Assembly (NCBI GenBank): GCA_017643395.1
Contig: JAEPNP010000001.1
Location: forward strand, 1,989,806-2,053,805
DNA length: 64,000 bases
Direction: 5' to 3'
DNA from: Rhodothermales bacterium
GTDB taxonomy: Bacteria; Bacteroidota; Rhodothermia; Rhodothermales; UBA10348
The translations under genes were made by a program, and so were the position numbers. The notes under the pieces were generated by a model. The model was given only the letters and a program-made list of their open reading frames with translations. It was not told the origin of the DNA and made no database searches. Every line of letters begins with the position of its first letter. Position 1 is the first letter of the stretch. Shown here one piece after another: positions 1 through 9,125 of this stretch.

Positions 1-744
1 GGGCTGGGCAGATTCCGCGTGCTTTCGCTCGAGGGAGATCCAGTGACCACCTCGCGCCCGGCCTTCCATCACGAGACCCTGAGCGGATATCATGGGGCGA
101 AACTGCGCCGGTACCAGGACTTCCTGGACTACATGTTATTCGACCGAAGGGCAGGGCTGCCCGAGCCGAACGCTCTGGCCATCACCAATACCCGCTACGT
201 GGTAGCAGGCGGCACGCTGCCCGGTATGCAGCCGGTCTTCTCCGAGCAGGGGTACACGGTATTTCAGGTGCCCAATGCGCTACCGCGGGCCTGGTTTGTG
301 GACAGCGTGGCGGTGGTCCAGGATGCGCAGGCCCTGTGGCAGGCGTTCCCGACCATCGATCCTGAGCATACCGCGCTGATGACGGAGGACCCGAGCCTGG
401 CACCCGCTCCTGATTCTGCCGCCTCATCGGTACAGCTCATGCGCTACGGGCCCGAGGAGATTGTCTGGAGCGTGACGACGGCCGTTCCTCGACTGTTCGT
501 GGCATCGGAGGTCTACTACCCGGCCGGCTGGAGCGCCACCCTGAACGGCGACCCTGTGCCGATTCTGCCAGCCAATCACCTGCTGCGATCAGTCGTCGTG
601 CCGGCGGGATCGCATGAGTTGCGCATGACCTTCCAGCCGGCAGGCCGGAGAGCAGGCCTGGCCGTTTCCTGGGCAAGCAGCGGCCTGGTCTATGGCATTC
701 TGCTCCTGTTGCTGGTGGGCCAGTGGCGCCGCCGGTCCGCGTGA
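1..744 (+). CDS. C-terminal part of a YfhO-like membrane protein (5' truncated)
   Basis: The reading frame is open to the left edge, so the N-terminus lies outside the window; the GTG at 19 is internal, not a start. The visible part has the pattern of the YfhO family tail: a stretch around GYHGAKLRRYQDF, then a periplasmic beta domain with VASEVYYPAGWSATLNGDPVPI and a LLRSVVVPAGSHELRMTF motif, and a final hydrophobic helix ending in WRRRSA. YfhO-type proteins are large multi-spanning membrane proteins linked to glycosylation of surface polymers. Its stop overlaps the GTG of the next glycosyltransferase, which supports a glycan role. Family assignment is by motif memory; the substrate is unknown. 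Confidence 0.7.
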   Translation, partial: GLGRFRVLSLEGDPVTTSRPAFHHETLSGYHGAKLRRYQDFLDYMLFDRRAGLPEPNALAITNTRYVVAGGTLPGMQPVFSEQGYTVFQVPNALPRAWFVDSVAVVQDAQALWQAFPTIDPEHTALMTEDPSLAPAPDSAASSVQLMRYGPEEIVWSVTTAVPRLFVASEVYYPAGWSATLNGDPVPILPANHLLRSVVVPAGSHELRMTFQPAGRRAGLAVSWASSGLVYGILLLLLVGQWRRRSA

Positions 745-2027
745 AGCGGGTCCTCTACATTGCCTACTACTTCCCGCCTTCCGGCGGCCCCGGCGTTCAG
801 CGATCACTGAAGTTCGTACGCTATCTGCCGGACCACGGCTGGTTGCCGACGGTGGTTACGGTGGATCCCCGACATGCAGCCTGGCCGGCCGTGGACCCAA
901 CCATGCTGGCGGAAGTCCCGGAACAGGTACTGGTGCGACGGACGGGGTCATGGGACCCGTACGCCGCATATGCGCGGCTGAAGGGCAAGACAAAGGCAGA
1001 CTCGGTTGGGGTGGGATTTGCCGCCGGTGAAAAGCCCGGTCCCTTTGAGTGGCTCGCCCGCTTTGTGCGAGCCAATGTGTTCCTGCCGGACGCCAGGATA
1101 GGGTGGGTCCAAAGTGCACGGAAGGCGGTCGAAAGCCTCGCAGAAGCGCATCGGTACGATGCTGTCGTCACCAGCGGGCCCCCACACAGCAGCCATCTCG
1201 TTGGCTTCCATGCCCGCAGAAAGCTGCGGCTACCCTGGTTGGCCGACTTCCGGGACCCGTGGAGCGATCTTTCTTACTACGACCAACTTCCGTTCCTCCC
1301 CTGGTCCAGGGCCGCTGATCGGCGATTGGAAGCCAAAGTGCTCACGGCGGCCGACCGCGTGGTGACCGTGTCCGATGCGGTGGCAGCGCTGCTCCGCAAG
1401 CGCGGCGGATCGGATGTGACCGTCATTCCGAACGGCTTTGACGCGGCTGACTTTGAGGGTGTCGAACCCCGCCGGGGGGACGGATTTCGACTTGTTTACG
1501 TGGGCACCATGACGGAGGCCCAAAACCCGGAAGCGGTATGGCGCGCTGTGGCTGCCCGACGGGCGGCTGGGCAGGACATCCGGGTCGAGCTTGTCGGCGC
1601 CCAGGACGCGAGCGTGACCGCATCGCTCGAAAAATGCGGACTCACGGACTCCGTGACGCGAAGGGCTTATGTGCCACACCGTGAGGCAGTGGCCTGGATG
1701 AAAGGCGCCGACCTGTTATTGCTCAGTGTTCCTCGGACCGCCGAAGCGGGTGGCATCCTGACCGGCAAGGTGTTCGAATACCTGGCGGCCGGACCGCCCA
1801 TTCTGGCCGTCGGACCCAGGGAATCGGACCTCGGCCAGTTGCTGGCGCGATCGGGTGCAGGCAGCCTGGTTTGCCATGGAGACGCCGAGGGCGCGGGTGC
1901 ATTGATTGACCGCCACTACGCACAACCGGCCTCGGGTGACCCCAGAGACGCCGACTATCTTGCCCGGTACAGTCGACCGGTTCTGGCCGGACGCCTTGCC
2001 GAAGAACTAAACCTGATTTCTGGATGA
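741..2027 (+). CDS. Glycosyltransferase, GT4-like (GT-B fold)
   Basis: About 428 residues. The N-terminus KRVLYIAYYFPPSGGPGVQRSLKFVRYLPDHGW is the typical opening of WcaI-like GT4 enzymes, and DFRDPWSDLSYY follows near residue 170. The C-terminal Rossmann half carries VVTVSDAVA, VIPNGFD and an E-x7-E-like nucleotide-sugar site around TAEAGGILTGKVFEYLAAGPPILAV. I chose the GTG at 741, which overlaps the previous stop as GTGA; a GTG at 723 would only add six residues. It overlaps wecB downstream by ATGA. It probably adds a sugar to a lipid-linked glycan on the cytoplasmic side; donor and acceptor are unknown. Confidence 0.85.
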   Translation: MKRVLYIAYYFPPSGGPGVQRSLKFVRYLPDHGWLPTVVTVDPRHAAWPAVDPTMLAEVPEQVLVRRTGSWDPYAAYARLKGKTKADSVGVGFAAGEKPGPFEWLARFVRANVFLPDARIGWVQSARKAVESLAEAHRYDAVVTSGPPHSSHLVGFHARRKLRLPWLADFRDPWSDLSYYDQLPFLPWSRAADRRLEAKVLTAADRVVTVSDAVAALLRKRGGSDVTVIPNGFDAADFEGVEPRRGDGFRLVYVGTMTEAQNPEAVWRAVAARRAAGQDIRVELVGAQDASVTASLEKCGLTDSVTRRAYVPHREAVAWMKGADLLLLSVPRTAEAGGILTGKVFEYLAAGPPILAVGPRESDLGQLLARSGAGSLVCHGDAEGAGALIDRHYAQPASGDPRDADYLARYSRPVLAGRLAEELNLISG

Positions 2028-3073
2028 CCGTGCTCTCGGTCGTGGGCGCCCGCCCACAGTTTGTGAAAGCGGCCGTTGTGAGCCGGGCCATTCGCGACGC
2101 GGGGATCCGCGAGGTGCTTGTCCATACCGGTCAACACTACGACGAGCGCATGTCGCGCGTGTTCTTCGATGAGCTGGGCATCCCGCGGCCGGATGTAAAC
2201 CTGGCCGTCGGCTCAGGCAGCCATGCGGCGCAAACGGGTGGCATGATGACCGCCCTTGAGGGCCTGTTGCAGGCGGGCGAGAAGCCGGACTGGGTATTGG
2301 TCTACGGCGATACCAATTCCACGATCGCGGCCGCATTGGTGGCGGCGAAGCTGCATGTCCCCCTGGCCCACGTCGAAGCCGGACTGCGCTCGTTCAACCG
2401 GCGCATGCCGGAGGAGATCAACCGTGTAGTTACCGACCGACTGTCGACCCTGCTGTACTGCCCCACCCGGACGGCCGTCGATCACCTGGCCGCTGAAGGG
2501 ATTCGCGATGGTGTGCTGCTTTCCGGAGACGTGATGCTGGACGCTACCCGACACTTTTCTGCCCTGGCAGAGGAGCGCGTAAACCTCGCGACACTGACCG
2601 ACCACGCGCCCGGCGCCTACCATGTGGCCACCGTGCATCGGGCCGAAAACACCGATGACCCAGCGCGTCTGGCTGCGATTCTCGACGGGCTCGGCCGACT
2701 GAAGAAGCCGGTATTGTTGCCCGCCCACCCACGGGTCCGAGCGCTGCTGTCGAGCGTGCCTAAGAATGTTTTGGTGCGCGAGCCGGCCACTTACCTCGAA
2801 CTGCTCACCCTGGTGCGGAACGCCGATCGGGTCTACACCGATTCCGGCGGCCTGCAGAAGGAAGCGGTGTGGCTGGGCCGGCCATGCGTCACCCTGCGCG
2901 ACGAAACCGAGTGGGTGGAGACCTGTGAGGGCGGCTGGAATCGGGTGGTCGGCGCGAATGCAGACGCGATGGAAGCAGCCGAGACCCGGGACCCGGACGG
3001 AGATCCGCCGCGGTTTGGACTGCCCGAGGAGGGTGAATCCGGCAGCGAGTTCATCGCCCGTACCCTCGCCTGA
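2024..3073 (+). CDS. wecB: UDP-N-acetylglucosamine 2-epimerase (non-hydrolysing), copy 1
   Basis: 349 residues, slightly shorter than the usual 360-380. It interconverts UDP-GlcNAc and UDP-ManNAc for surface glycan synthesis in the cytosol. Visible motifs: VVGARPQFVKAA at 6-17, HTGQHYDERM at 34-43, GDTNST with Asp96, HVEAGLRS with Glu118, MPEEINR with Glu130/131, TVHRAEN, and TDSGGLQKEA in the UDP-binding half. These match the catalytic Asp and Glu positions known from E. coli WecB. It starts on an ATGA overlap with the upstream glycosyltransferase and ends on a TGATG overlap with the next one. A diverged paralogue lies at 4686-5780 on the other strand. Confidence 0.93.
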   Translation: MTVLSVVGARPQFVKAAVVSRAIRDAGIREVLVHTGQHYDERMSRVFFDELGIPRPDVNLAVGSGSHAAQTGGMMTALEGLLQAGEKPDWVLVYGDTNSTIAAALVAAKLHVPLAHVEAGLRSFNRRMPEEINRVVTDRLSTLLYCPTRTAVDHLAAEGIRDGVLLSGDVMLDATRHFSALAEERVNLATLTDHAPGAYHVATVHRAENTDDPARLAAILDGLGRLKKPVLLPAHPRVRALLSSVPKNVLVREPATYLELLTLVRNADRVYTDSGGLQKEAVWLGRPCVTLRDETEWVETCEGGWNRVVGANADAMEAAETRDPDGDPPRFGLPEEGESGSEFIARTLA

Positions 3074-4275
3074 TGCCCTTTCGCGTTCTCATGGTGCTGG
3101 ACCATGCCTACCCGCCCGACATTCGGGTGGAGAATGAGGCGCGCAGTCTGGTGGAGGCGGGCATCGAGGTCGGCCTGCTGGCCCTCGCGCCCGACAGGCG
3201 GCCGCCCGAGGATCTGGTCGATGGCGTCCGTGTGTTCCGTCGCCGTGTGCCGGGCAGGCTGCGAAACTGGCTCCGCGGGCTATCAGGCACGCTTTCTGTG
3301 CCGGGCAAGCTGCTGGCGCGCGAAATCCGCTCGCTTCACCAGCGGTGGCCCTTCGACGCCCTGCACCTTCATGACCTGTACCTGTTCGGTGGTGGCCTGG
3401 AAGCGGGTCGGGCGCTGGGCGTGCCTGTCATCGGGGACCTGCATGAGAACTGGGTGGAGGCACTTCAACACTACGCCTGGAGCACGTCCTTCCCGGGCAA
3501 CCTCGCGGTGTCGATCCCCAAGTGGGAGCGACTGGAGCAGGAATGGGTGACCGCGGTCGATCACCTTGTGGTGGTGGTGGAGGAGGCTGCCGAGCGCAAT
3601 CGTGAATTGGGTGTGCCGGCAGACCGCTTGGTGGTGGTTCCGAATACGGTGCAGCGCGCCAGCTTCGACGCGTTCAGCATCGACGCGGAGCTGGTCAACA
3701 GGGTGCGCCGCGGGGCTGGTTTCACCGTCGTCTACACAGGCGGCATGGATATTCACCGCGGCCTGGACAACGCCATCCGTGCCATGGCGCAGGTGGCAGA
3801 AACGCGTCCGGATGCGCAACTCGTGCTGGTGGGGGATGGACGGGTTCGCCCGGACCTGGAGTCGCTCGCAGCCAAACTGAGAGCACCCGTGCAGTTTGAA
3901 GGGTGGCAGCCCCAGGAGTCGATCCGGTCCTATATCGAGGCTGCGGATGTCTGCCTCGTTCCGCATCGGCGCACCCCTCACACGGATGCGACGCTACCGC
4001 ACAAGCTGTTCCACTACATGTATGCCGCGCGGCCGGTCGTGGTGACCGATTGTCGGCCCCTGGACCGTATCGTCACCGCCGAGGCATGCGGCCTGGTGAC
4101 TCCGGACGGTGACACGCGAGCCCTGGCAGATGCCATATTGGCGATGGGCTCCGATGCCTCGGTTGCCGCCGCGATGGGTGCGCGCGGGCGGCGGGCCGTG
4201 GAGGAGCGCTGGAACTGGGAGGCCGGCGTGCAGGGCCTCCTGGCGCTGTATCAGCGGCTGGCAGCGACTCGGTAG
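3073..4275 (+). CDS. Glycosyltransferase family 4
   Basis: 400 residues, GT-B architecture. The N-terminal half has MVLDHAYPPDIRVENEARSLVEAG and LHLHDLYLFGGGLEAG; the C-terminal half has VVPNTV, VVYTGGMDIHRGLDNAI, LVLVGDG and the donor-binding region LPHKLFHYMYAARPVVVTDC. The ATG overlaps the wecB stop by one base. Together with the two upstream genes it forms a coupled glycan-assembly operon. No terminator hairpin with a T-tract is seen after it; the downstream region is repeat-rich. The sugar transferred cannot be inferred, though a ManNAc-derived donor fits the adjacent epimerase. Confidence 0.88.
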   Translation: MPFRVLMVLDHAYPPDIRVENEARSLVEAGIEVGLLALAPDRRPPEDLVDGVRVFRRRVPGRLRNWLRGLSGTLSVPGKLLAREIRSLHQRWPFDALHLHDLYLFGGGLEAGRALGVPVIGDLHENWVEALQHYAWSTSFPGNLAVSIPKWERLEQEWVTAVDHLVVVVEEAAERNRELGVPADRLVVVPNTVQRASFDAFSIDAELVNRVRRGAGFTVVYTGGMDIHRGLDNAIRAMAQVAETRPDAQLVLVGDGRVRPDLESLAAKLRAPVQFEGWQPQESIRSYIEAADVCLVPHRRTPHTDATLPHKLFHYMYAARPVVVTDCRPLDRIVTAEACGLVTPDGDTRALADAILAMGSDASVAAAMGARGRRAVEERWNWEAGVQGLLALYQRLAATR

Positions 4276-4279
4276 GCGG

Positions 4280-4405
4280 AGGCCGCTGAGGCGGCAGTGT
4301 TGGGCATTGGCCCGCAGGCCCGGTCCGCTGAGGCGGCGGTGTCGGGTTTTGGGCCGGAGGCCTGGTGCGCTGAGGCGGCGGTGTTGGGTTTTGGGCCGCC
4401 GCACG
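4280..4405 (+). repeat. Three tandem 42-bp degenerate repeats after the glycosyltransferase
   Basis: Units at 4280-4321, 4322-4363 and 4364-4405 share GCTGAGGCGGCGGTGT and GGGTTTTGGGCC blocks at an exact 42-bp period. The array begins five bases after the GT4 stop codon. The period is 14 codons, so every frame repeats cleanly, but no start or ribosome site suggests translation. This is the left part of a roughly 410-bp convergent intergenic region that contains no gene. Confidence 0.8.
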
Positions 4406-4415
4406 GACGTGTCAA

Positions 4416-4552
4416 CGTGGATTACGGGGCCTGAATTCCACTCGCGCCGGGACCGCCGATGACTCGCAAATGGAATACGCCCCCGAATTCCACTCAGGCT
4501 CTCCGAAAACGGCTTCTGGGGTGTAATCGTGGCCCCTTTTTCCACTCCGGGC
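4416..4552 (+). repeat. Three diverged 52-bp-spaced elements with inverted repeats
   Basis: The core TTCCACTC recurs at 4436, 4488 and 4540, exactly 52 bp apart; the first two copies extend to GAATTCCACTC. Each of the first two cores is preceded by its partial reverse complement (GTGGATT or TGGAAT) across a GC-rich loop, so each element could fold into a short hairpin. The sequence between cores is largely diverged. The layout resembles the units of the 51-bp array at 22784-23039. Confidence 0.6.
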
Positions 4553-4570
4553 GGCGGCGGGGAGCGAGGG

Positions 4571-4685
4571 GCGCCACGCCGCGCCACGCCGGGCCGCCGC
4601 GCCAAGCCGGGCCGCCACGCCACGCTGGGCCGCAACGCCGGGCCGCCAAGCCGGGCCGCCAAGCCACGCCAGCCCGGGCCGCCGC
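4571..4685 (+). repeat. GC-rich 13/18-bp degenerate repeat tract
   Basis: Iterations of GCCGCCAAGCCGG-like units of about 13 bp, some lengthened to 18 bp by an inserted CCACG, run up to the stop codon of the minus-strand wecB paralogue. Composition is almost pure G+C. No gene is supported here. The tract could be a slippage-prone linker or part of a bidirectional transcription stop between the convergent genes. Confidence 0.6.
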
Positions 4686-5780
4686 CTACCCGAGCGTCTC
4701 CGCCAGGTGCGCCGCAATGCGCTCCGCCGCCTTTCCGTCCCAGCCCTCAGGGATGCGCCCTGCCTTCCAGCGCCCCGAGAGAACGGCCCGCGCCTTCTCG
4801 GTCAGACCGGTCGACCCCAGCGGAAACAGCTCGTTCGTGCCCTCAGTCACGGTCACCGGCCGCTCGGTGCTCGGCCGCATCGTAAGACAGGGGATGCCGA
4901 GGAACGTCGTTTCCTCCTGAATCCCGCCGCTGTCGGTGAACACGAGGGCTGCGTCCAGCATCAGGCTCATAAACTCCAGGTACCCCATAGGCGATGCCAC
5001 CAGAATCCCGGAAATAGCCTGCAGCCGCTCCAGCAAGCCATGCGACTCCAGGCAGCCGCGTGTGCGCGGGTGCATCGGCATCACTATCGGCAGCGAAGCG
5101 GCCAGCTCCTCCAGGTAATCGACGGCCCGCGCAAGCGTGTCCGCCTGATCCACCGTCGCGGGACGGTGCAACGTGACCAGCGCGAACGGCCCGGAGAGCC
5201 CCATGGCCTTTGCCTGGCCCACCACCCGCGCCTGCTCACGGATGGCGACCAGCGAATCGATCATCACGTTACCGGCAAACACGATTCGGGACTCCGGCAC
5301 ACCCTCCGCCCTCAGATGCGCCATGCCAGAAGGCTCCGATACATAACACAGGTCCGAAATTGCGTCCGTCGCCAGCCGGTTGATCTCCTCCGGCATGCCG
5401 CGGTCCCCGCTTCGCAGGCCGGCCTCCACGTGTGCCACGGGAATGTGCAGCTTCACGGCCGTCAGCGCTGCGGCCAGAGTGGAGTTGACGTCGCCCACCA
5501 CTACCACCGCGTCGGGTCGATCCTCCATGAGCACGGGCTCGAGCGCCTCCATCACGGCCGCGGTCTGCCGCGCATGGCTGCCCGATCCCACACCAAGATG
5601 GAGGTCGGGCTCCGGAAGACCCAGTTGCTCAAAAAAGAGGTCGCTCATGCGCCGGTCATAATGCTGACCGGTATGCACGATGCGGCTTTCAAGCCCCGGA
5701 TGCGCGGAAAACGCCCGATGCAACGGGGCGATCTTGACGAAATTGGGGCGCGCCCCGGCTATGCACAGAAGTCGGATCAT
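4686..5780 (-). CDS. wecB: UDP-N-acetylglucosamine 2-epimerase (non-hydrolysing), copy 2
   Basis: 364 residues from the ATG at 5780 (MIRLLCIAGARPNFVKIAPL); an ATG at 5798 would add six residues. Motifs match the first copy: GARPNFVKIAP, HTGQHYDRRMSDLFFEQLGLPEPD, GDVNSTLAA, HVEAGLRSGDRGMPEEINR, TLHRPATVD, TDSGGIQEETTFLGIPCLTMRP and a C-terminal TEGTNELF motif that copy 1 lacks. The two copies are clearly diverged and lie convergently, so this is not a recent duplication. It may serve a different glycan. It is transcribed divergently from the flippase gene at 5846 across a 65-bp gap. Confidence 0.93.
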   Translation of the reverse strand: MIRLLCIAGARPNFVKIAPLHRAFSAHPGLESRIVHTGQHYDRRMSDLFFEQLGLPEPDLHLGVGSGSHARQTAAVMEALEPVLMEDRPDAVVVVGDVNSTLAAALTAVKLHIPVAHVEAGLRSGDRGMPEEINRLATDAISDLCYVSEPSGMAHLRAEGVPESRIVFAGNVMIDSLVAIREQARVVGQAKAMGLSGPFALVTLHRPATVDQADTLARAVDYLEELAASLPIVMPMHPRTRGCLESHGLLERLQAISGILVASPMGYLEFMSLMLDAALVFTDSGGIQEETTFLGIPCLTMRPSTERPVTVTEGTNELFPLGSTGLTEKARAVLSGRWKAGRIPEGWDGKAAERIAAHLAETLG

Positions 5781-5845
5781 GGCTCGGTGTACCTTCACGC
5801 CGAAGCTACACAGGGGGCCTTATCGCGAACGGGGAGAATACCGGA

Positions 5846-7354
5846 ATGTTGGAGCGGCTGGTGCGCCAGGGCGGGGCGTACGCGCTCGCCGGCGCGCTGC
5901 TCAAAGGAGCCGGCCTGCTGCTGGCGCCCTTGCTGCTCAACGCCACCTACCTGTCGGTCCCCGACTACGGCAGCTACGCGCTGCTCATGATCACGGCACA
6001 GTTGGTGATCTACGTCGCAGGCCTGGGCCTGGCCACGGCGCTCATCCGCTTCATGACCGGGGACGCGCGCGGCACGGACCGGGATCGGCTCCCCGTCACC
6101 GCACTCATACTGGCGATGGGCTCCGCAGTCGTCGCGGCCGCCCTGCTGGTCCTGGCGGCCAGGCCGCTGGCCGTGGCCCTCACGGACTCTCCGGAGGGTG
6201 CCGCACTGATGATACCGCTCGCCGCCTACGTGGCCGCAAAATGCGCATCGTCCATCCCGCTGGCGGTGCTGCGGGTGCGCGAACGTGCCGGACTATACAC
6301 GTTGGCCGTTGTCGTGGAAATGGTGGCTCTGGTCGGGTTGGCCTGGTGGCAACTGGCCGGGCTTCAGTCAGGCCTGCCGGGGTTGCTCTTGGCCTACGCG
6401 ATCTCCGCTGCGGTCGGCCTGGTGGTGATGCTGCTCCTGACCGCACCAGGCACGAATTGGCGGGTATCGACCGCTGCGATGCGGCCTCTGCTGGCATTCG
6501 GCACTCCCCTGATTCTGGCGTCACTTTCGATCTGGTTTCTGAACGCGGGCGATCGCTACCTGCTCAAGTGGCTGGCGGATCGAGAGGCGGTGGCCGCCTA
6601 TGAATGGTCCGCGCGGCTCGCCGGCTTGATCAACATGCTGCTGGTGCAGTCCTTCCAGCTGGCCTTCACGGTGCTTGGGCTGAAGGCGCTGCAGGCCGGT
6701 GCGGAGGCGTTTTATCGACGCACCATGCGGCACTTCTCGATCTGGACCGGGGCGGCGGTGCTCATGCTGGTGGTCTGGACCCCGGACGGCATGCGTGTAC
6801 TACAGGCGCTGTTTTCCGTGGACGACACGTACCTGCAGGCGTCCGTTCTGGTCTTCCCGCTGGCCCTCGGTTTCGCGGCGTATGGGGTGTACGTGATCGT
6901 GAACAACACGCTGCTGGCGGCCGGAAGGACCGGGGTCATCGGGGCCAACGTGCTGATCGCCGCACTGGTCAATATTGCCTTGAACGTGGCCCTGATTCCG
7001 CAATTCGGCGCGATGGGCGCCGCGGTGGCAACCACGTTCTCCTACGCGCTGCTGGCGGCGCTCGCCGCATTTGCCGCGCGCCGCGACCTCAAGGTCCGAT
7101 ACCCCTGGCGAATTCCGGCCGTTGTGGTGACGCTTCTTGTCGTGCTCGGTGCGGCCAGCCTGGCCATGGACGGAATCCAGCCGGCGCTGCGCATCCCCGG
7201 CCGCATGCTCCTGATCGGCGCCTATGTGGCGGCCGTTCCCGCCCTGGGCCTCTACACGCCACACGACCTCGCGGCAGGTTGGGCGAAAATCCGCGCGATC
7301 ACCGGACAACCCCCGGGTCATTCGGAGAAACAGGGCTCCGACCCCGCGCATTAA
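5846..7354 (+). CDS. Polysaccharide flippase, Wzx/MATE-like membrane protein
   Basis: 502 residues with about 12-14 hydrophobic segments spread over the whole length. The start MLERLVRQGGAYALAGALLKGAGLLLAPLLLNATYLSVPDYGSYALLM matches the N-terminus of polysaccharide biosynthesis/MVF-superfamily flippases, with the typical first-helix G(x)3G pattern and a short loop containing a Y-G motif. Such proteins move lipid-linked oligosaccharide units across the inner membrane. Position beside glycosyltransferases and epimerases supports this. The final 20 residues are polar and cytoplasmic. No Wzy-like polymerase is seen in the window. Confidence 0.85.
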   Translation: MLERLVRQGGAYALAGALLKGAGLLLAPLLLNATYLSVPDYGSYALLMITAQLVIYVAGLGLATALIRFMTGDARGTDRDRLPVTALILAMGSAVVAAALLVLAARPLAVALTDSPEGAALMIPLAAYVAAKCASSIPLAVLRVRERAGLYTLAVVVEMVALVGLAWWQLAGLQSGLPGLLLAYAISAAVGLVVMLLLTAPGTNWRVSTAAMRPLLAFGTPLILASLSIWFLNAGDRYLLKWLADREAVAAYEWSARLAGLINMLLVQSFQLAFTVLGLKALQAGAEAFYRRTMRHFSIWTGAAVLMLVVWTPDGMRVLQALFSVDDTYLQASVLVFPLALGFAAYGVYVIVNNTLLAAGRTGVIGANVLIAALVNIALNVALIPQFGAMGAAVATTFSYALLAALAAFAARRDLKVRYPWRIPAVVVTLLVVLGAASLAMDGIQPALRIPGRMLLIGAYVAAVPALGLYTPHDLAAGWAKIRAITGQPPGHSEKQGSDPAH

Positions 7355-7392
7355 TGACTGGCTGAACCCACCCACGCACTCCCAACGCCCCC

Positions 7393-8217
7393 ATGAGCTC
7401 CATCGACTGGCAGGTAGCCGGATCCTACGAGGACATCTTCTACCACAAAGCCGAGGGCATCGCCAAAATCACGATCAACCGCCCTCAGGTGCGCAACGCG
7501 TTTCGACCGAAGACGGTCACCGAAATGCGCCACGCGCTCCAGGAAGCACGCGACGACCATGAGATCGGCGTCATCATCCTGACCGGCGAAGGCCCGGACG
7601 CTTTCTGCTCCGGCGGTGACCAGAGTATCCGTGGCGATGCGGGCTACAAGGAGCAGGGCTCGGGCGTGATGCGCCTCAACGTGCTGGACTTTCAGCGCGA
7701 AATCCGCTCCTGCCCCAAGCCCGTCATCGCGATGGTGGCCGGCTGGGCCGTGGGCGGCGGGCACGTATTGCACGTGGTCTGTGACCTTACGATCGCCGCC
7801 GACAATGCCCGGTTCATGCAGACCGGCCCAAAAGTCGGTTCATTTGACGGCGGCTACGGCTCGTCCTATCTGGCGCGCATCGTGGGCCAGAAGAAGGCGC
7901 GCGAAATCTGGTACCTCTGCCGGCCGTACAACGCCCAGCAGGCGCTGGATATGGGACTGGTCAACACCGTGGTTCCGCTGGGCCAGCTTGAGGCAGAGAC
8001 AGTGCAGTGGTGTCGCGAGATCCTCCAGAAATCGCCCCTGGCCATCCGTTGCCTGAAGGCCGCAATGAATGCGGACTGCGACGGCCAGGCCGGTCTGCAG
8101 GAACTGGCAGGGAACGCCACGTTGCTGTTCTATATGAGCGAAGAAGGGCAGGAGGGGCGCAACGCGTTCAATGAGCGGCGTCCGCCGGACTTCGGCCAGT
8201 TCCCCAAACGTCCGTGA
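7393..8217 (+). CDS. menB: 1,4-dihydroxy-2-naphthoyl-CoA synthase
   Basis: 274 residues. A crotonase-fold enzyme that closes the second ring of menaquinone from o-succinylbenzoyl-CoA. Visible: [18 protein letters not shown], the oxyanion-hole segments [16 protein letters not shown] and [46 protein letters not shown], and the family-specific tail [15 protein letters not shown]. The [14 protein letters not shown] stretch is characteristic of MenB rather than other crotonases. It opens a four-gene men cluster; its stop overlaps the menA GTG as GTGA. No Shine-Dalgarno sequence is visible before the ATG. Confidence 0.97.
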   Translation: MSSIDWQVAGSYEDIFYHKAEGIAKITINRPQVRNAFRPKTVTEMRHALQEARDDHEIGVIILTGEGPDAFCSGGDQSIRGDAGYKEQGSGVMRLNVLDFQREIRSCPKPVIAMVAGWAVGGGHVLHVVCDLTIAADNARFMQTGPKVGSFDGGYGSSYLARIVGQKKAREIWYLCRPYNAQQALDMGLVNTVVPLGQLEAETVQWCREILQKSPLAIRCLKAAMNADCDGQAGLQELAGNATLLFYMSEEGQEGRNAFNERRPPDFGQFPKRP

Positions 8218-9125
8218 CCACAACGGCCTGGTTGCCGCCAGCCGGGGTCTTATTGAAGGCTACCCGGCCGAAGACGCTGTGGGCCGCCGCGTCCCCGGTG
8301 CTCATTGGGTGGGCGCTGGCAGCCGGCTACGGGGTGTTTCACCCGCCCGCGGCCCTGCTGGCGATGGTAGGTGCGCTGCTGATTCAGGTAGCGACCAACT
8401 ACCACAACGACTACGCGGACTTTCTGAAGGGTACCGACAAACCGGACCGGGCCGGCCCCAAGCGGGTCACGGCGGCCGGCCTCGCCACGCCGGAGCAGAT
8501 GCGCCGCGCGACGGTGCTTGCGTTCAGTCTGGCCGTGCTCTCCGGCGTGTACCTCATGGTCCGGGGAGGCCTGCCGATCGTTGCCATCGGCGTGCTTTCG
8601 ATCCTGTTCGGAGTGATGTACACCGCCGGTTCGAAGTCACTGGCGTACCTGGGCATCGCCGATTTCTTTGTGCTGGTCTTCTTCGGGCCGGTTGCGGTAG
8701 GCGGCACCTACTGGGTCCAGGCCCTTCAGATTCACCCCGAGGTGCTCTGGGCCGGGCTGGCACCGGGTCTACTGTCAATGGCCATTCTGCTGGTCAACAA
8801 CATCCGGGACGTCGATGAGGACCGTGCCGCCGGCAAGCGCACGCTGGTTGTGCGTGCCGGACGGTCCTTCGGGGTAACGCTCTGGGCGGTGTGCGTGGTG
8901 GGCGCGGCATTCACACCCATCGCCATGTGGCTTCTCGGCGTTGGCTCGGGGCTGAGTTTGCTGGCCCCACTCATCCTCATGCCTGCCCTCCCGCTGTACC
9001 TGAGGCTGCGCCAGCCGGGTCCGCCCGCGTCCCTGAACCCGGTTCTGGCAGGAACGGCACGATTGCTGCTTTTCTACGCCGTGTTATTCTCCGTCGGGTG
9101 GTTGATTCCACTCATCATCGCATGA
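8214..9125 (+). CDS. menA: 1,4-dihydroxy-2-naphthoate polyprenyltransferase
   Basis: 303 residues, UbiA superfamily, about eight or nine membrane helices. It prenylates dihydroxynaphthoate and yields demethylmenaquinone. The first prenyl-diphosphate/Mg site is [20 protein letters not shown] at residues 65-84; the second is [43 protein letters not shown] at the N-terminus is typical of MenA. It starts with GTG overlapping the menB stop and ends in an ATGA overlap with menC. Confidence 0.96.
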   Translation: MTTTAWLPPAGVLLKATRPKTLWAAASPVLIGWALAAGYGVFHPPAALLAMVGALLIQVATNYHNDYADFLKGTDKPDRAGPKRVTAAGLATPEQMRRATVLAFSLAVLSGVYLMVRGGLPIVAIGVLSILFGVMYTAGSKSLAYLGIADFFVLVFFGPVAVGGTYWVQALQIHPEVLWAGLAPGLLSMAILLVNNIRDVDEDRAAGKRTLVVRAGRSFGVTLWAVCVVGAAFTPIAMWLLGVGSGLSLLAPLILMPALPLYLRLRQPGPPASLNPVLAGTARLLLFYAVLFSVGWLIPLIIA

